DNA of 64,000 nt from Solibacillus sp. FSL R5-0449 (GCF_037975215.1 NZ_CP150239.1:1526001-1590000), one strand, 5' to 3'. Positions 1 through 8,537 are shown, counted from the stretch's first letter. Program-made: numbers and translations. Notes: a model not told the origin generated them from the letters alone.

Positions 1-183
1 GATAGCAGCATTTGCAAGTGCTGAACTTTTCTTTACGATGGCAAATGCACGAATTAATTCAGGGTGCATTGTCATTTTAGTAATCGGGAAATTTTCTAAT
101 GCACGAGTTGTTTGAACGCCGTAATAAACGTCCTTTGGAATTTCTAATGTGCCTAAAAAGTCTTTTTCAATACGTGTACTCAT
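1..183 (-). CDS. aspA: Aspartate ammonia-lyase, N-terminal part (gene runs off the window)
   Basis: Only the first 61 codons are inside the window. The reading frame starts at ATG (183-181) with a GGAGGG ribosome binding site nine bases upstream. The N-terminus (IEKDFLGTLEIP, then DVYYGVQT and RALENFPI) is the fumarase/aspartase superfamily signature; the RALENFPIT and AIVKKSSALAN stretches resemble aspartate ammonia-lyases more than class II fumarases. The enzyme would convert aspartate to fumarate and ammonia in the cytoplasm. The catalytic SS loop lies outside the window, so fumarase remains a less likely alternative. Confidence 0.75.
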   Translation of the reverse strand, partial: MSTRIEKDFLGTLEIPKDVYYGVQTTRALENFPITKMTMHPELIRAFAIVKKSSALANAAI

Positions 184-390
184 TTGTACAAACCCTCCAA
201 GAGAATGGTGTAATAGTTGGATAAACAACTACATTATACGCCATATTATAATAAAAGCTTACTTGCTGAATTATTAGTTTATTTAACGTTCTCACGTAAG
301 TTTAAATTAACCAATATTAACAAATATAATGAGGGAAATTTCGAAACTTTTTTACTTTTTATACGACTAATTAGGAAAGGGATGAGGTGA

Positions 391-939
391 ATGTCAATGA
401 AGAGATGGTTAAGTTATATGCTGGTCATTGGAATGATCTTAGTTCTAGCGGCATGTAATACAAAAGAAAATGAAAATGAAACATCATCCGATCCAACCGA
501 ACCTGTACAGAAAGAAAATGATGAAAATAAAGTAGATTATGAATTACTGTTTCATTTAGATACGATACCTCCTGAGGTAGGTACGAGTATTTCAATTGTC
601 CAGGATGAAAAGCTGTATACGACTTGGGCCGATATTTTTGGCTTTGAATCCGTTCCACCTGTCGATTTTGAATCAGAGGAAGTACTGTTTGTCACAGGGT
701 ATTCGGATGGTTGTGGAAGAGAAATTGAAAAAATCGAAAAAGATGGGGATACTTTAGTCATTACGTTAAACTATCCGGAAGATCTTCGCAGTGAGGAAGA
801 CATCGCCTGCACAGAAATAGCTTTGGACAATACGTATGTTGTCAAAATGAAAAAAACCGACACAACAAAGGGTAAGCTGATCGATATCAATCGAACAATC
901 TATGAAGAGGATAAAACGGTTCAGGAAAAATTGAAGTAA
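391..939 (+). CDS. Putative lipoprotein of unknown function
   Basis: 182 aa. The protein begins with a basic residue pair, a hydrophobic stretch and a lipobox (LAAC, Cys22), so it should be a membrane-anchored extracellular lipoprotein. An acidic linker rich in Glu, Asn and Asp follows. The C-terminal 120 residues form a beta-rich domain with FESEEVLFVTGYSDGCGREI and two further cysteines, loosely resembling the protease-inhibitor-like domains of other Bacillus lipoproteins; I do not assign a function. The start is ATG 391 or ATG 397, both served by a GGATGAGGTGA stretch just upstream. The gene stands alone and is followed by a strong terminator. Confidence 0.75.
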   Translation: MSMKRWLSYMLVIGMILVLAACNTKENENETSSDPTEPVQKENDENKVDYELLFHLDTIPPEVGTSISIVQDEKLYTTWADIFGFESVPPVDFESEEVLFVTGYSDGCGREIEKIEKDGDTLVITLNYPEDLRSEEDIACTEIALDNTYVVKMKKTDTTKGKLIDINRTIYEEDKTVQEKLK

Positions 940-978
940 ACAAATACAGTAATACGAGGGCTACCAATTCCTCTATAT

Positions 979-1021
979 AATATTACACTGAAAATATTGA
1001 ATTTTCGGTGTAATATTTTTT
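979..1021 (+). terminator. Rho-independent terminator after the lipoprotein gene
   Basis: A 17-bp stem (979-995 with 1001-1017, one G-T pair) with a 5-base loop is followed by a run of T. It lies 40 bases after the lipoprotein stop codon. Confidence 0.85.
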
Positions 1022-1263
1022 TCGTCATGATTTTTCTGCAAGAAGAAAACATTATGTTGGGAATAAGGTTAAATTGCTATTTAGATAATAACCGGCTCCG
1101 AACTTCCATTGTAAGACGGGCAAAAAATTGGTAGTATGAATTATCGTACAATAATAGTATTGAACGCGAACTATAGGGAATTGGAAGATGCCAAGGACCT
1201 ATAGGCAACTAATTGCATACATATCAAGCGTTGATCGTCGTGGATAAAACTACTGGCGGGAGC

Positions 1264-1334
1264 AGTTTCTGGAGAGAGCGCGATAATCCGCGTCGCCGAA
1301 GGGTTCACAATCTCAGGCAAAAGGACAGAAGAGT
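1264..1334 (+). ncRNA. Glycine riboswitch, single aptamer
   Basis: The conserved core of the glycine aptamer is visible: CTGGAGAG (about 1269-1276), GCCGAAGG (1295-1302), and CTCAGGCAAAAGGACAG (1312-1328). A P1 helix can form between TTTCT (1266-1270) and AGAAG (1328-1332). Only one set of these motifs is present, so this is a singlet rather than the usual tandem; a small hairpin upstream (CTATAGG with CCTATAG, about 1171-1204) might act as a degenerate partner. It precedes an attenuator-like terminator at 1462 and the permease gene cycA, so it probably senses glycine to control glycine/alanine/serine uptake. Confidence 0.88.
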
Positions 1335-1461
1335 AATGAGAGACGCTTTTCTTTAATAGTGGATGTAAATTCATTGTTTATAGAAAGGTACTCGATAGAT
1401 GTCACAGATTTTTGAAATCTGGACGCGATTTTACAGAGGTGAAATCGATTATTCTTAGACA

Positions 1462-1492
1462 CAGGGACTGGCATAATATCAGTCCCTGTTTT
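1462..1492 (+). terminator. Terminator hairpin in the cycA leader (possible expression platform)
   Basis: Nine-base stem CAGGGACTG (1462-1470) with CAGTCCCTG (1480-1488), followed by TTTT. It lies between the glycine aptamer and cycA, about 130 bases after the aptamer, with two smaller hairpins in between (around 1408-1421 and 1427-1450). Its position suggests conditional termination of the leader transcript; a competing antiterminator was not worked out. Confidence 0.65.
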
Positions 1493-1587
1493 AATTCCAG
1501 AAAAATTTACTTGATGGACCGCGATGATGTACTTATTATTTTGCGCTGTGTAAACAGACAAAATACTTATCCTTTGGAGGAATCGTT

Positions 1588-2925
1588 TTGGAACAACAAG
1601 AATTAAAGCGCGATCTGAAAAATCGCCACGTTCAGTTAATCGCGATTGGAGGAACAATCGGAACGGGGTTGTTTTTAGGGTCAGGTAAAGCGATCTCACT
1701 TGCAGGACCTTCTATTATCTTTGCATACTTAATCGTTGGAACCGCACTATTTTTCGTCATGCGTGCACTTGGCGAATTGCTTTTATCAAAAGGCGGCTAT
1801 GCTTCATTTACCGAGTTCGCCACTGAATACTTAGGGGATTGGGCAGGTTATATTACCGGCTGGACTTACTGGTTCTGCTGGATTATGACGGCAATGGCGG
1901 ACATTATCGCTGTCGGCATGTACACGCAGTACTGGTTCGACATCCCGCAATGGGTACCGGCTATTGCATGTTTAGTTGTATTGCTTTTTTTGAACTTATT
2001 GACGGTCAAACTGTTCGGAGAGCTGGAATTTTGGTTTGCGTTGATTAAAATTATCACAATTGTGGCGTTGATCGCGATAGGTATTGTGTTATTGATCATT
2101 GGCTTTGAAACAGATACAGGCAAAGTGGCTGTATCGAATTTATGGGAGCATGGCGGATTATTCCCGAATGGTGCATTTGGATTTTTAATGGCGTTCCAAA
2201 TGGTAGTCTTTGCATTCGTTGGGGTTGAATTAGTAGGGGTAGCGGCTGCTGAAACGGCAAACCCGCCGAAGAACATCCCATCTGCGATTAATAAAATTCC
2301 CGTTCGAATACTGCTGTTTTATGTAGGGGCATTATTCGTCATTTTAACAATCAATCCGTGGGATACATTAAGCGCAGCAAGCTCGCCGTTCGTTCAGGTT
2401 TTCGCATTGGTAGGGATCCCGATTGCTGCAGGGTTAATTAACTTTGTTGTACTGACATCAGCTGCTTCTGCAGGGAATAGTGGGATGTTCTCAACGAGCC
2501 GAATGCTGTTCAGTTTAAGTAATAATAAACAAGCACCGAAAGCTTACGGTAAATTAAACAAAAATGCGGTGCCGCAAAATGGTCTGTTATTTTCTGCAGT
2601 TGTCGTTTCAATCGGTGCACTGCTAAGCTATATGATGCCGGACGATGCATTCAGTATCGTGACAACAATTAGTGCGATTTGTTTTATTTGGGTTTGGAGC
2701 ATTATTCTGATTTCGCATATTATTTACAAAAAGCGTCATCCGGATTTACATAAAACTTCAATTTTCAAAGCACCTTTAACACCATTCATCAACTATTTAA
2801 TATTGGCATTCTTTTTGTTTTTATTAATAATTATGGGCATTTCCGAGTCTACAAGAACTTCACTGCTCTTAACACCGTTATGGTTTATCGCGCTATTTGT
2901 TCTTTATAAGATTCGTAAGAAATAA
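1588..2925 (+). CDS. cycA: Amino acid permease, D-serine/D-alanine/glycine transporter family (CycA)
   Basis: 445 aa, 12 predicted membrane segments, APC superfamily. The N-terminus (LKNRHVQLIAIGG, then TGLFLGSG and ISLAGPSIIF) and the segments WAGYITGWTYWFCW and FVVLTSAASAGNSGMFSTSR match CycA proteins along the whole length. The start is TTG at 1588, chosen because GGAGG lies seven bases upstream and no ATG fits. It imports glycine, alanine and D-amino acids with protons in characterised relatives. Control by the upstream glycine riboswitch fits this substrate. Monocistronic, with a terminator directly downstream. Confidence 0.88.
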   Translation: MEQQELKRDLKNRHVQLIAIGGTIGTGLFLGSGKAISLAGPSIIFAYLIVGTALFFVMRALGELLLSKGGYASFTEFATEYLGDWAGYITGWTYWFCWIMTAMADIIAVGMYTQYWFDIPQWVPAIACLVVLLFLNLLTVKLFGELEFWFALIKIITIVALIAIGIVLLIIGFETDTGKVAVSNLWEHGGLFPNGAFGFLMAFQMVVFAFVGVELVGVAAAETANPPKNIPSAINKIPVRILLFYVGALFVILTINPWDTLSAASSPFVQVFALVGIPIAAGLINFVVLTSAASAGNSGMFSTSRMLFSLSNNKQAPKAYGKLNKNAVPQNGLLFSAVVVSIGALLSYMMPDDAFSIVTTISAICFIWVWSIILISHIIYKKRHPDLHKTSIFKAPLTPFINYLILAFFLFLLIIMGISESTRTSLLLTPLWFIALFVLYKIRKK

Positions 2926-2932
2926 AGAGTCG

Positions 2933-2968
2933 AAAAAAGCATTTTTCTTTTAGAAAGATGCTTTTTTT
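2933..2968 (+). terminator. Terminator after cycA
   Basis: Stem AAAAAAGCAT (2933-2942) with ATGCTTTTTT (2958-2967), extended by a partial inner stem; T-rich on the + strand. Confidence 0.8.
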
Positions 2969-3005
2969 CATTGTAAAATTGATTTCCATTCCGGGGGGCG
3001 GATTT

Positions 3006-3321
3006 TATTAGAACAATAGAGAGCTTTATTAGAAGAACCTTAAGTGATATTAGAAGAACCGGACAGGATATTAGAAAATCCTTAAATTTGAGGTCTAGAA
3101 CAGTCTATATAGCGGGTAAAATGGGCGAGAAGAAGCAGTGTCTGGATTTTATTAGAACATTTGAACGGTTTATTAGAAAATCGAGACAGGATATTAGAAG
3201 AAGTACATACTTTATTTGAACATCCTGGACACATATTAGAACAAACCGCACTTATATTAGAAAATCGGCAATATATTAGAACAAATAAAATTATATTGGA
3301 ACTTCTGTGGATATATTAGAA
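3006..3321 (+). repeat. Array A: about 13 copies of TATTAGAA at 21-bp pitch
   Basis: The octamer TATTAGAA (variants TATTTGAA, TATTGGAA) starts at 3006, 3027, 3048, 3069, (degenerate 3093), 3150, 3171, 3192, 3213, 3234, 3255, 3274, 3294 and 3314. Most steps are exactly 21 bp. The 12-13 bases between octamers vary in sequence. All copies have the same orientation. The array fills the gap between two convergent genes (cycA and the MFS gene). A second array of the same kind lies at 47100-47426. This is far too tight for CRISPR. Confidence 0.9.
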
Positions 3322-3384
3322 ATTCAGGCCCCTCTCCCCGCTGCACAAAAGTTTTACAGCAGTAGATAATAGTTCCATAAGTAA

Positions 3385-4593
3385 TCAAGTAAGCTCCTCC
3401 TTTATAAACAATGGTTTGTTGTTCAACAGATGGAAATAGACGATACATGCAATGACAACGCCAATCAAAGCGAAGATGCTTGTTGTCAGCTGAATTGTGT
3501 AGATTTCCGCCAAAAACCCGATGATTAAAGTTAAAGAGATTTGCATCAAGCTTTCAATCAATCCTAATGAACTGCCGAACCGTCCCATTATTTCAGTCGG
3601 GATTGTTTGCTGGTAAAATGTCGCGTAGCCTGCATTGCTGAACGCCATGAACAGTCCGAGTAGAATAAATGCAGCGACCGCAATCATTAGATTCGACGAA
3701 AAGTAAAATATAAAGTAGGAAAGTAATGTACATGTAAACCCGACGCCGATGTACGAGACGAGCGACAGTTTTTTCACGAATCGGGCAGCCAAATAGCCAC
3801 CGACAATGGCACCGATTCCTGTTATTCCTACAATGATGCCGTATACAGAATCCGTCACTTTATGAAAGTCTTTTAAAAATGACATTTCCTGTGAATCGAG
3901 TGAAAAACAAATCATCAGTGCTGTTGAATACAAAACGAAAAATTTAAGCAGCGATTTCTGTTGCGAGATAAATTCCCACACAGTCCTAAAATCATTTCGG
4001 ATAACAATAAGTGTAAGTACAGTTGACTGCGTGGATGACTTGATTTCCTGATTTGGCAGTAGATACATCATAAATGCGCTAAACAATAGCATAAACCCAT
4101 TCACCCACATCGCCGTCGCAGTACTGCTCATGGCGATTATGGCACCACTTAGCGCAGGCCCGATCATAAAGCTCCCTGAACCGAGCATGCTGTTGATCGC
4201 ATTAAAACGCAGGCGATCATTTGGCAAAACAAGTTTTGTAATCATAAATGTACTGCTCGGATTTGCAAAACAGACGGCGATATTGGCCAAAAAGATCAAA
4301 CAGTAAATAAGCCAAATTTCCGAAAGCAGCGGCATCAAAAAGACAATCCCGGCGCGGAAAACATCACAAACAATCAAGATCATCCTTTTATTCGTTCTGT
4401 CGACGATCGAGCCGGCAAAAAAGCTGCACAAAATGCGGGCAATCGGACCAATAATATAGATGCCCGCGACAGCAGCAGGTGACTCGGTCAAATGCCAGAC
4501 TAATAGATTGAGTGCGATCAAGTAAATCCAGCTGCCCAGTTTTGAAGCACCAAACCCGAACCACAAATAAAAATACTCTTTTTTTAACTCCAA
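3385..4593 (-). CDS. MFS exporter
   Basis: 402 aa with about 12 hydrophobic segments, typical of single-domain MFS drug or siderophore exporters (MFS_3/EntS-like). A loop between TM2 and TM3 carries a motif-A-like FAGSIVDRTNKR. The start is TTG 4593 preceded by GGGGG about eight bases upstream; no nearby ATG fits. It begins 11 bases after the stop of the helix-turn-helix/TPR regulator gene and is almost certainly cotranscribed with it, which suggests that the regulator controls export of a toxic compound or signal. The substrate cannot be told from sequence. Confidence 0.75.
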   Translation of the reverse strand: MELKKEYFYLWFGFGASKLGSWIYLIALNLLVWHLTESPAAVAGIYIIGPIARILCSFFAGSIVDRTNKRMILIVCDVFRAGIVFLMPLLSEIWLIYCLIFLANIAVCFANPSSTFMITKLVLPNDRLRFNAINSMLGSGSFMIGPALSGAIIAMSSTATAMWVNGFMLLFSAFMMYLLPNQEIKSSTQSTVLTLIVIRNDFRTVWEFISQQKSLLKFFVLYSTALMICFSLDSQEMSFLKDFHKVTDSVYGIIVGITGIGAIVGGYLAARFVKKLSLVSYIGVGFTCTLLSYFIFYFSSNLMIAVAAFILLGLFMAFSNAGYATFYQQTIPTEIMGRFGSSLGLIESLMQISLTLIIGFLAEIYTIQLTTSIFALIGVVIACIVYFHLLNNKPLFIKEELT

Positions 4594-4604
4594 ATCCTAA
4601 CCCC

Positions 4605-5876
4605 CTAGCTGCTCATTCGCTGCCGTATTTTTTCACTTGCATCTAGTGCCTGCTTAAAGCAGTGGCTTGCCTGTTTATAGGCGTGTAGCTGCTCGTAAAA
4701 CCCTGCCCATAATGGAGCATAGAACAGAGTTAATGAATAATACTGCTGTTCGCTGAAATGTGGAAAAGCTTCCTCCTCCAGCAATTTTAAGCCGCGGATC
4801 GTAATCTCATCTTCAACCGCATATGCTAGCAGTCTGCGCTGATAAATATGATGAGGTACAATAAATTGCTGTTCTTCATAGCGTTTCAACAGGATATGCA
4901 ACTGATCGAAATCCTTTTGCGCAAAGCATGTGCGCATCCAGTTAATGGCTGAATGCAAATCTTCATCATAGTCATTTGCCGATTTATAATGTTTGGCTGC
5001 TTCTGTAAAGTTTTCCTGGCATTCGTAACAATACGCAATATTGTTATGCAGTGAGCTCCATTGCATCGGTGTTTGAATGGAAGGGACATTCGCAAGCAGA
5101 TTGAGCCCTGCTTCAAACTCCTTTAGCGCTTCCTGGAATCGATGTGCATCATTGAAAATTACACCCTTCATGGAGTAAAGCTTCAGCTGAAACAACGGTT
5201 TATACTGGTGGGTGAAAAACTGCTGTGCCATTTCAATATGTTCGAGCGCTTTTTGCAACTTGTAGCTTCGGTGATTCGCAAAAGCGATATGATAATGGTA
5301 GTTAGCCAGTTCAAAAGGATGAGCATTGGATAAAAATTGTGACAGTTGATCGTTCTCTTCTTTAATAGACAACTGCTCAAATTCCTGAAAAGAAAGATGC
5401 CCGAAAGCGGTAATCGCTACAAATAGCTGGGTGATCCGGTCTTTCTTCCAGCTGATGAACGGTTCCATTTCAAGAAGGATTGTTCTCGCCTGATCATCTT
5501 CTTTTATCGAATATAGGAAGCGAGCATACACAAGCTTTGCCATCAGCTGCTGTTCAAGTGGATGTTCATCATTTTGCATAGCGGTTAATTGTTCAATTTC
5601 ATCTGCAGTAAGCTCTATATTCGACAATAATTTTTCGTATAACTGCTCCAAAAAAGTTGTTTGGCCTTGGAGCTGTTGTTCTAGCTTATTCAAATCGATG
5701 CCCAGATTTTTAAATAGCTGCTCATACATCGAATGCTCTGCGACGACGATTCCGTTTTCAATCCGGCTTAAATATGAAGGCGTACAGATGCCGAAAGCTA
5801 CGTCATCTTGTTTTTGCTTCTTTTTTTGCCGATAATATTTTAATAACTTTCCCCAAGCTTGTTCATTAGTTTCCAT
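4605..5876 (-). CDS. XRE-type helix-turn-helix regulator with C-terminal TPR-like repeats
   Basis: 423 aa. Residues 1-65 form an HTH_3 domain (LLKYYRQKKKQKQDDVA then SYLSRIENG). The rest is all-helical with repeated patterns such as HYHIAFANHRSYKLQKALEH and HNNIAYCYECQENFTEAAK, which are TPR-like. This layout is that of RRNPP regulators (Rap/NprR/PlcR/Rgg type), which bind short peptides in known members. No signal-peptide gene follows; instead an MFS exporter gene starts after 11 bases. ATG start with GAGGTG upstream. Peptide sensing is inference. Confidence 0.75.
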   Translation of the reverse strand: METNEQAWGKLLKYYRQKKKQKQDDVAFGICTPSYLSRIENGIVVAEHSMYEQLFKNLGIDLNKLEQQLQGQTTFLEQLYEKLLSNIELTADEIEQLTAMQNDEHPLEQQLMAKLVYARFLYSIKEDDQARTILLEMEPFISWKKDRITQLFVAITAFGHLSFQEFEQLSIKEENDQLSQFLSNAHPFELANYHYHIAFANHRSYKLQKALEHIEMAQQFFTHQYKPLFQLKLYSMKGVIFNDAHRFQEALKEFEAGLNLLANVPSIQTPMQWSSLHNNIAYCYECQENFTEAAKHYKSANDYDEDLHSAINWMRTCFAQKDFDQLHILLKRYEEQQFIVPHHIYQRRLLAYAVEDEITIRGLKLLEEEAFPHFSEQQYYSLTLFYAPLWAGFYEQLHAYKQASHCFKQALDASEKIRQRMSS

Positions 5877-5892
5877 AAAAACACCTCACCGT

Positions 5893-5973
5893 TAGTTTAC
5901 CAAAATAGTAAGCAGGAATATTGCGAATTTTCTTTAGAAAGTGCACAATTAACGGTACGAAAATGGTAAACTT
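5893..5973. promoter_or_regulatory. Candidate operator/promoter region of the regulator-exporter operon
   Basis: The 5' region of the regulator holds an inverted pair GTTTACC (about 5895) and GGTAAAC (about 5965), each flanked by AAAAT, and a further TGGTTTACAT about 20 bases beyond. The sequence around both halves is shared (GGTAAACT followed by AC). This could be an autoregulatory site. No experiment or family consensus was used. Confidence 0.3.
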
Positions 5974-6090
5974 ACACAAATCTTTAATGGTTTACATATT
6001 TTAATTGCATATTCGGAAATAGCTCTATATGATAAGAAAATAAAAAAGGGTTTATTGTTTTAAATGGGAGCTTAGATTGGAGAGATAGTA

Positions 6091-6639
6091 ATGTTCTTTT
6101 ATGAAGTAGATAATGAAATACAATTAAAATTAATTACACAAAATGATGCAGAAGAAATCTTTGCTTTCATTGACCGTTCACGTGATTATTTACGTGAGTG
6201 GCTTGGTTGGGTAGATAATACGAAGACTGTTGAAGATACACGTGATTTTGCCGCGATGAATTTAAATAAATTCGCAAAGCGTGAAGGTTTGGATACAGCG
6301 ATTTTTTATAAAGGGCAATTTGTCGGGAAAGTATCGATTAATACGATTAACTGGTCTCTGAAAAAATGCGAGATCGGCTATTTTTTAGATGAAGGATATC
6401 AAGGGGAAGGCATTATGACACGTGCTGTAAAAGGCATCATTGATATCGCCTTCAACGAATATAAGCTTGGAAAAGTCGAAATTCATGCTGCTGTTAACAA
6501 TACGAAAAGCCGTCATATTGCGGAGCGTCTTGGTTTTATGCATGAAGGAACAATCCGTCAGGCGGAATGGCTGTACAATCATTATGTCGATCATGCGGTC
6601 TATGGTCTGTTGAAAGATGAATGGGTTGGAGAATATTAA
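6091..6639 (+). CDS. GNAT acetyltransferase, RimJ/RimL (YdaF-like) type
   Basis: 182 aa, the usual length for the family. The acetyl-CoA binding region is recognisable as EIGYFLDEGYQGEGIMTRAV (about residues 96-115), and ANNTKSRHIAERLGF-type motif B follows (here VNNTKSRHIAERLGF). The first half contains REWLGWVDNT, typical of RimL/YdaF proteins that acetylate N-termini or small-molecule amines. ATG start with GGAGAG a few bases upstream. The gene stands alone; an IS1182-family element sits immediately behind its stop codon and may have replaced its own terminator. Confidence 0.85.
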   Translation: MFFYEVDNEIQLKLITQNDAEEIFAFIDRSRDYLREWLGWVDNTKTVEDTRDFAAMNLNKFAKREGLDTAIFYKGQFVGKVSINTINWSLKKCEIGYFLDEGYQGEGIMTRAVKGIIDIAFNEYKLGKVEIHAAVNNTKSRHIAERLGFMHEGTIRQAEWLYNHYVDHAVYGLLKDEWVGEY

Positions 6640-6680
6640 TAACGGGTTTCGGGGTTGGGACAGAATTAGTTCCAGTTCAC

Positions 6681-6720
6681 GCAAAAAGAGAAATTGCACA
6701 ATGCAATTTCTCTTTTTTGC
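6681..6720. terminator. Hairpin terminator inside the left IS end
   Basis: GCAAAAAGAGAAATTGC (6681-6697) pairs with the complementary GCAATTTCTC and TTTTTTGC up to 6720, loop ACAAT. T-rich on both strands, so it can stop transcription into and out of the element. Confidence 0.75.
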
Positions 6721-6749
6721 GTTTTATAAAGAAAATATTGGAAGAGGTG

Positions 6750-8318
6750 TTATCCTCTTACCGCATACTTCCTTAAATTTGTGGCCATTAATGCCAAACC
6801 TATTTCGTTAGTAACTTTCGATTTTCCACGAACAGAAAATCGACGGAAACACAAATTAGCCTTCAAGAATCCAAAAACTGGCTCCACGTCGATTTTACGT
6901 CGACGATAAATGGCAGCCGTTTTTTCTTCTGAAAGCTTCGCTCTTACTTCTTCTTTTTGTTTTTCCCATTTCTCATTAATCATGAGTCTTCGATTTTTAC
7001 CTTCTGCAGCTTTTGTACATTTTGTACGGAAAGGACACCCTGTACATTCCTCACATTCATAGATTTTAAATTCTCGTTGGAAACCTGCTTTATCCGTACG
7101 AACAGAATTGTATTGGAATCTTAATCTCTTTTCATTTGGACAAATGTAGACATCGTTTTCTTTCTCATACACCCAATTACTTGTCTTAAAAGGGTCATTT
7201 TTATATTTTCGCTTCTGTTCGTTCAAGTATTGATTAAATGTAATGAGTGGAGTTCGTTTGCGTTTGTTAAGAATATCATGGTAATTCTGTTCACTGCCGT
7301 ATCCGGCATCCGCTACAATATGTTTTGGTAACTCAAAATAATTTTCTTCAATTTGATTAAGAAATGGAATAAGTGTTTTCGTGTCTGTTGGATTTGGAAA
7401 TACATCATAAGCGAGTGTGTATTGACCTTCAGTAGCGATTTGTACATTATAACCTGGCTTCAATTGACCGTTTTGCATATAGTCATCTTTCATCCGCATG
7501 AATGTTGCTTCATGATCCGTCTTTGAATAACTGTTACGTGTGCCAAACACTTCAAAATCTTTTTGGTATTTCTGCTTTCTTATGATCCAATCATGTACTT
7601 GTTTGAGGATTTGCTTTGGTGTTTTTCGTTCGCTACGTAATCTTTTTCGCTCAATGACATCTTCAGAATGTTCTATTTTGCTTGTATAGTCGTCGACTAC
7701 TTCTTCTAGGTGATGTGCTACTTGAGTTAACTCTTCTATCGATAACTGCTCATCACTTTCACGTTTGATTTCAGGAATAATTTGATGTTCCAATAACTCA
7801 TCGTAAAGTTTATTTGATTTTTCTACGAGGTTGGTATGATGTTTTTCCACTGATTTTTTCCAAACAAATGTGAACTTATTGGCATTTGCCTCAATCTTTG
7901 TGCCATCGATAAAAATCGCTTCTTGATCGATGAGTTTTTCTTCAACTAGCTGACAACGAAATTGTACAAAACATTGGCGAATGAGTTCCTTCATATTGGG
8001 ATGTACACGAAAACGGTTAATAGTGCGATAACTTGGTTCATATCCTTGGGCAAGCCACATCATACGGATACTGTCTCTTGTCAGATCCTCTATTTTTCTT
8101 CCTGAAAAAGTGGATTGTGTGTAACCGCATAAAATCAGCTTTAGCATCATACGTGGATGATATGATGGACAACCAGTATGGTGAATAAAAGGAGCGAAAG
8201 CTTCGTTCGGAATGCTTTCGACCAAATGATGGATAGAAAAGGCAATATCATTTTTATGTAACTTTACTTCTAAATCTAGCGGTAATATAATTTGATTCAT
8301 GTTATAATCTTTAAACAT
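6750..8318 (-). CDS. IS1182-family transposase (DDE)
   Basis: 522 aa, full length for the family. N-terminal DUF772-type region (SYHPRMMLKLILCGYTQS, residues about 52-69). DDE candidates: Asp in FIDGTKIEAN, Asp in HIVADAGYGSEQN, and Glu in DVEPVFGFLKANLCFRRF. A cysteine cluster (CEECTGCPFRTKC) precedes the last catalytic Glu, as in IS1182/IS1272 relatives. The frame is open without stop or shift, so the element may be active. The start is ATG 8318 or the in-frame ATG 8300; neither has a strong Shine-Dalgarno sequence, as often in transposase genes. Confidence 0.9.
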   Translation of the reverse strand: MFKDYNMNQIILPLDLEVKLHKNDIAFSIHHLVESIPNEAFAPFIHHTGCPSYHPRMMLKLILCGYTQSTFSGRKIEDLTRDSIRMMWLAQGYEPSYRTINRFRVHPNMKELIRQCFVQFRCQLVEEKLIDQEAIFIDGTKIEANANKFTFVWKKSVEKHHTNLVEKSNKLYDELLEHQIIPEIKRESDEQLSIEELTQVAHHLEEVVDDYTSKIEHSEDVIERKRLRSERKTPKQILKQVHDWIIRKQKYQKDFEVFGTRNSYSKTDHEATFMRMKDDYMQNGQLKPGYNVQIATEGQYTLAYDVFPNPTDTKTLIPFLNQIEENYFELPKHIVADAGYGSEQNYHDILNKRKRTPLITFNQYLNEQKRKYKNDPFKTSNWVYEKENDVYICPNEKRLRFQYNSVRTDKAGFQREFKIYECEECTGCPFRTKCTKAAEGKNRRLMINEKWEKQKEEVRAKLSEEKTAAIYRRRKIDVEPVFGFLKANLCFRRFSVRGKSKVTNEIGLALMATNLRKYAVRG

Positions 8319-8433
8319 AGGGACACTTCTTTCGTTTGAAATTTGGTTGTAGGATACTTAAATTTTAACAGAGAATGTCCTTTTTTCATGCCTGAAATTA
8401 TGCAGAGATTTACTTGATATAGAAGAAAAATTA

Positions 8434-8537
8434 GTTGTTCGGAGTGAAGGCGGCGACTCCCAGGGGACAAGCACGTGGGAGAGACTACAGGCTCGAGCCG
8501 TGCCCCCAGGAAAGCGTCCGCCGTAACGGAGAACAAC
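8434..8537. repeat. Structured ~100-bp palindromic repeat, copy 1 (inside the IS end)
   Basis: The outer arms GTTGTTC (8434-8440) and GAACAAC (8531-8537) pair. Inside are GGCGG/CCGCC, GGGG/CCCC, GCACG/CGTGC and an apical GAG-ACTACAG-GCTC. The segments GGCGACTCC, GAGACTACAGGCTC and GGAAAGCGTCC are shared with a second copy at 53232-53331, whose outer arms differ but still pair. Similar repeats occur widely in Bacillaceae genomes as far as I recall; I know no established name or function. Confidence 0.8.

Noticed and set aside
1412-1606. 64-codon ORF in the cycA leader
   Set aside because: It overlaps the leader hairpins and the cycA start and has no ribosome binding site.
3006-3321. CRISPR array
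   Set aside because: Repeat of 8 bp with a 13-bp spacer is far below CRISPR dimensions, and no cas genes are present.
8297-8536. 79-codon minus-strand ORF upstream of the transposase
   Set aside because: It is a translation through the structured hairpin repeat inside the IS end.
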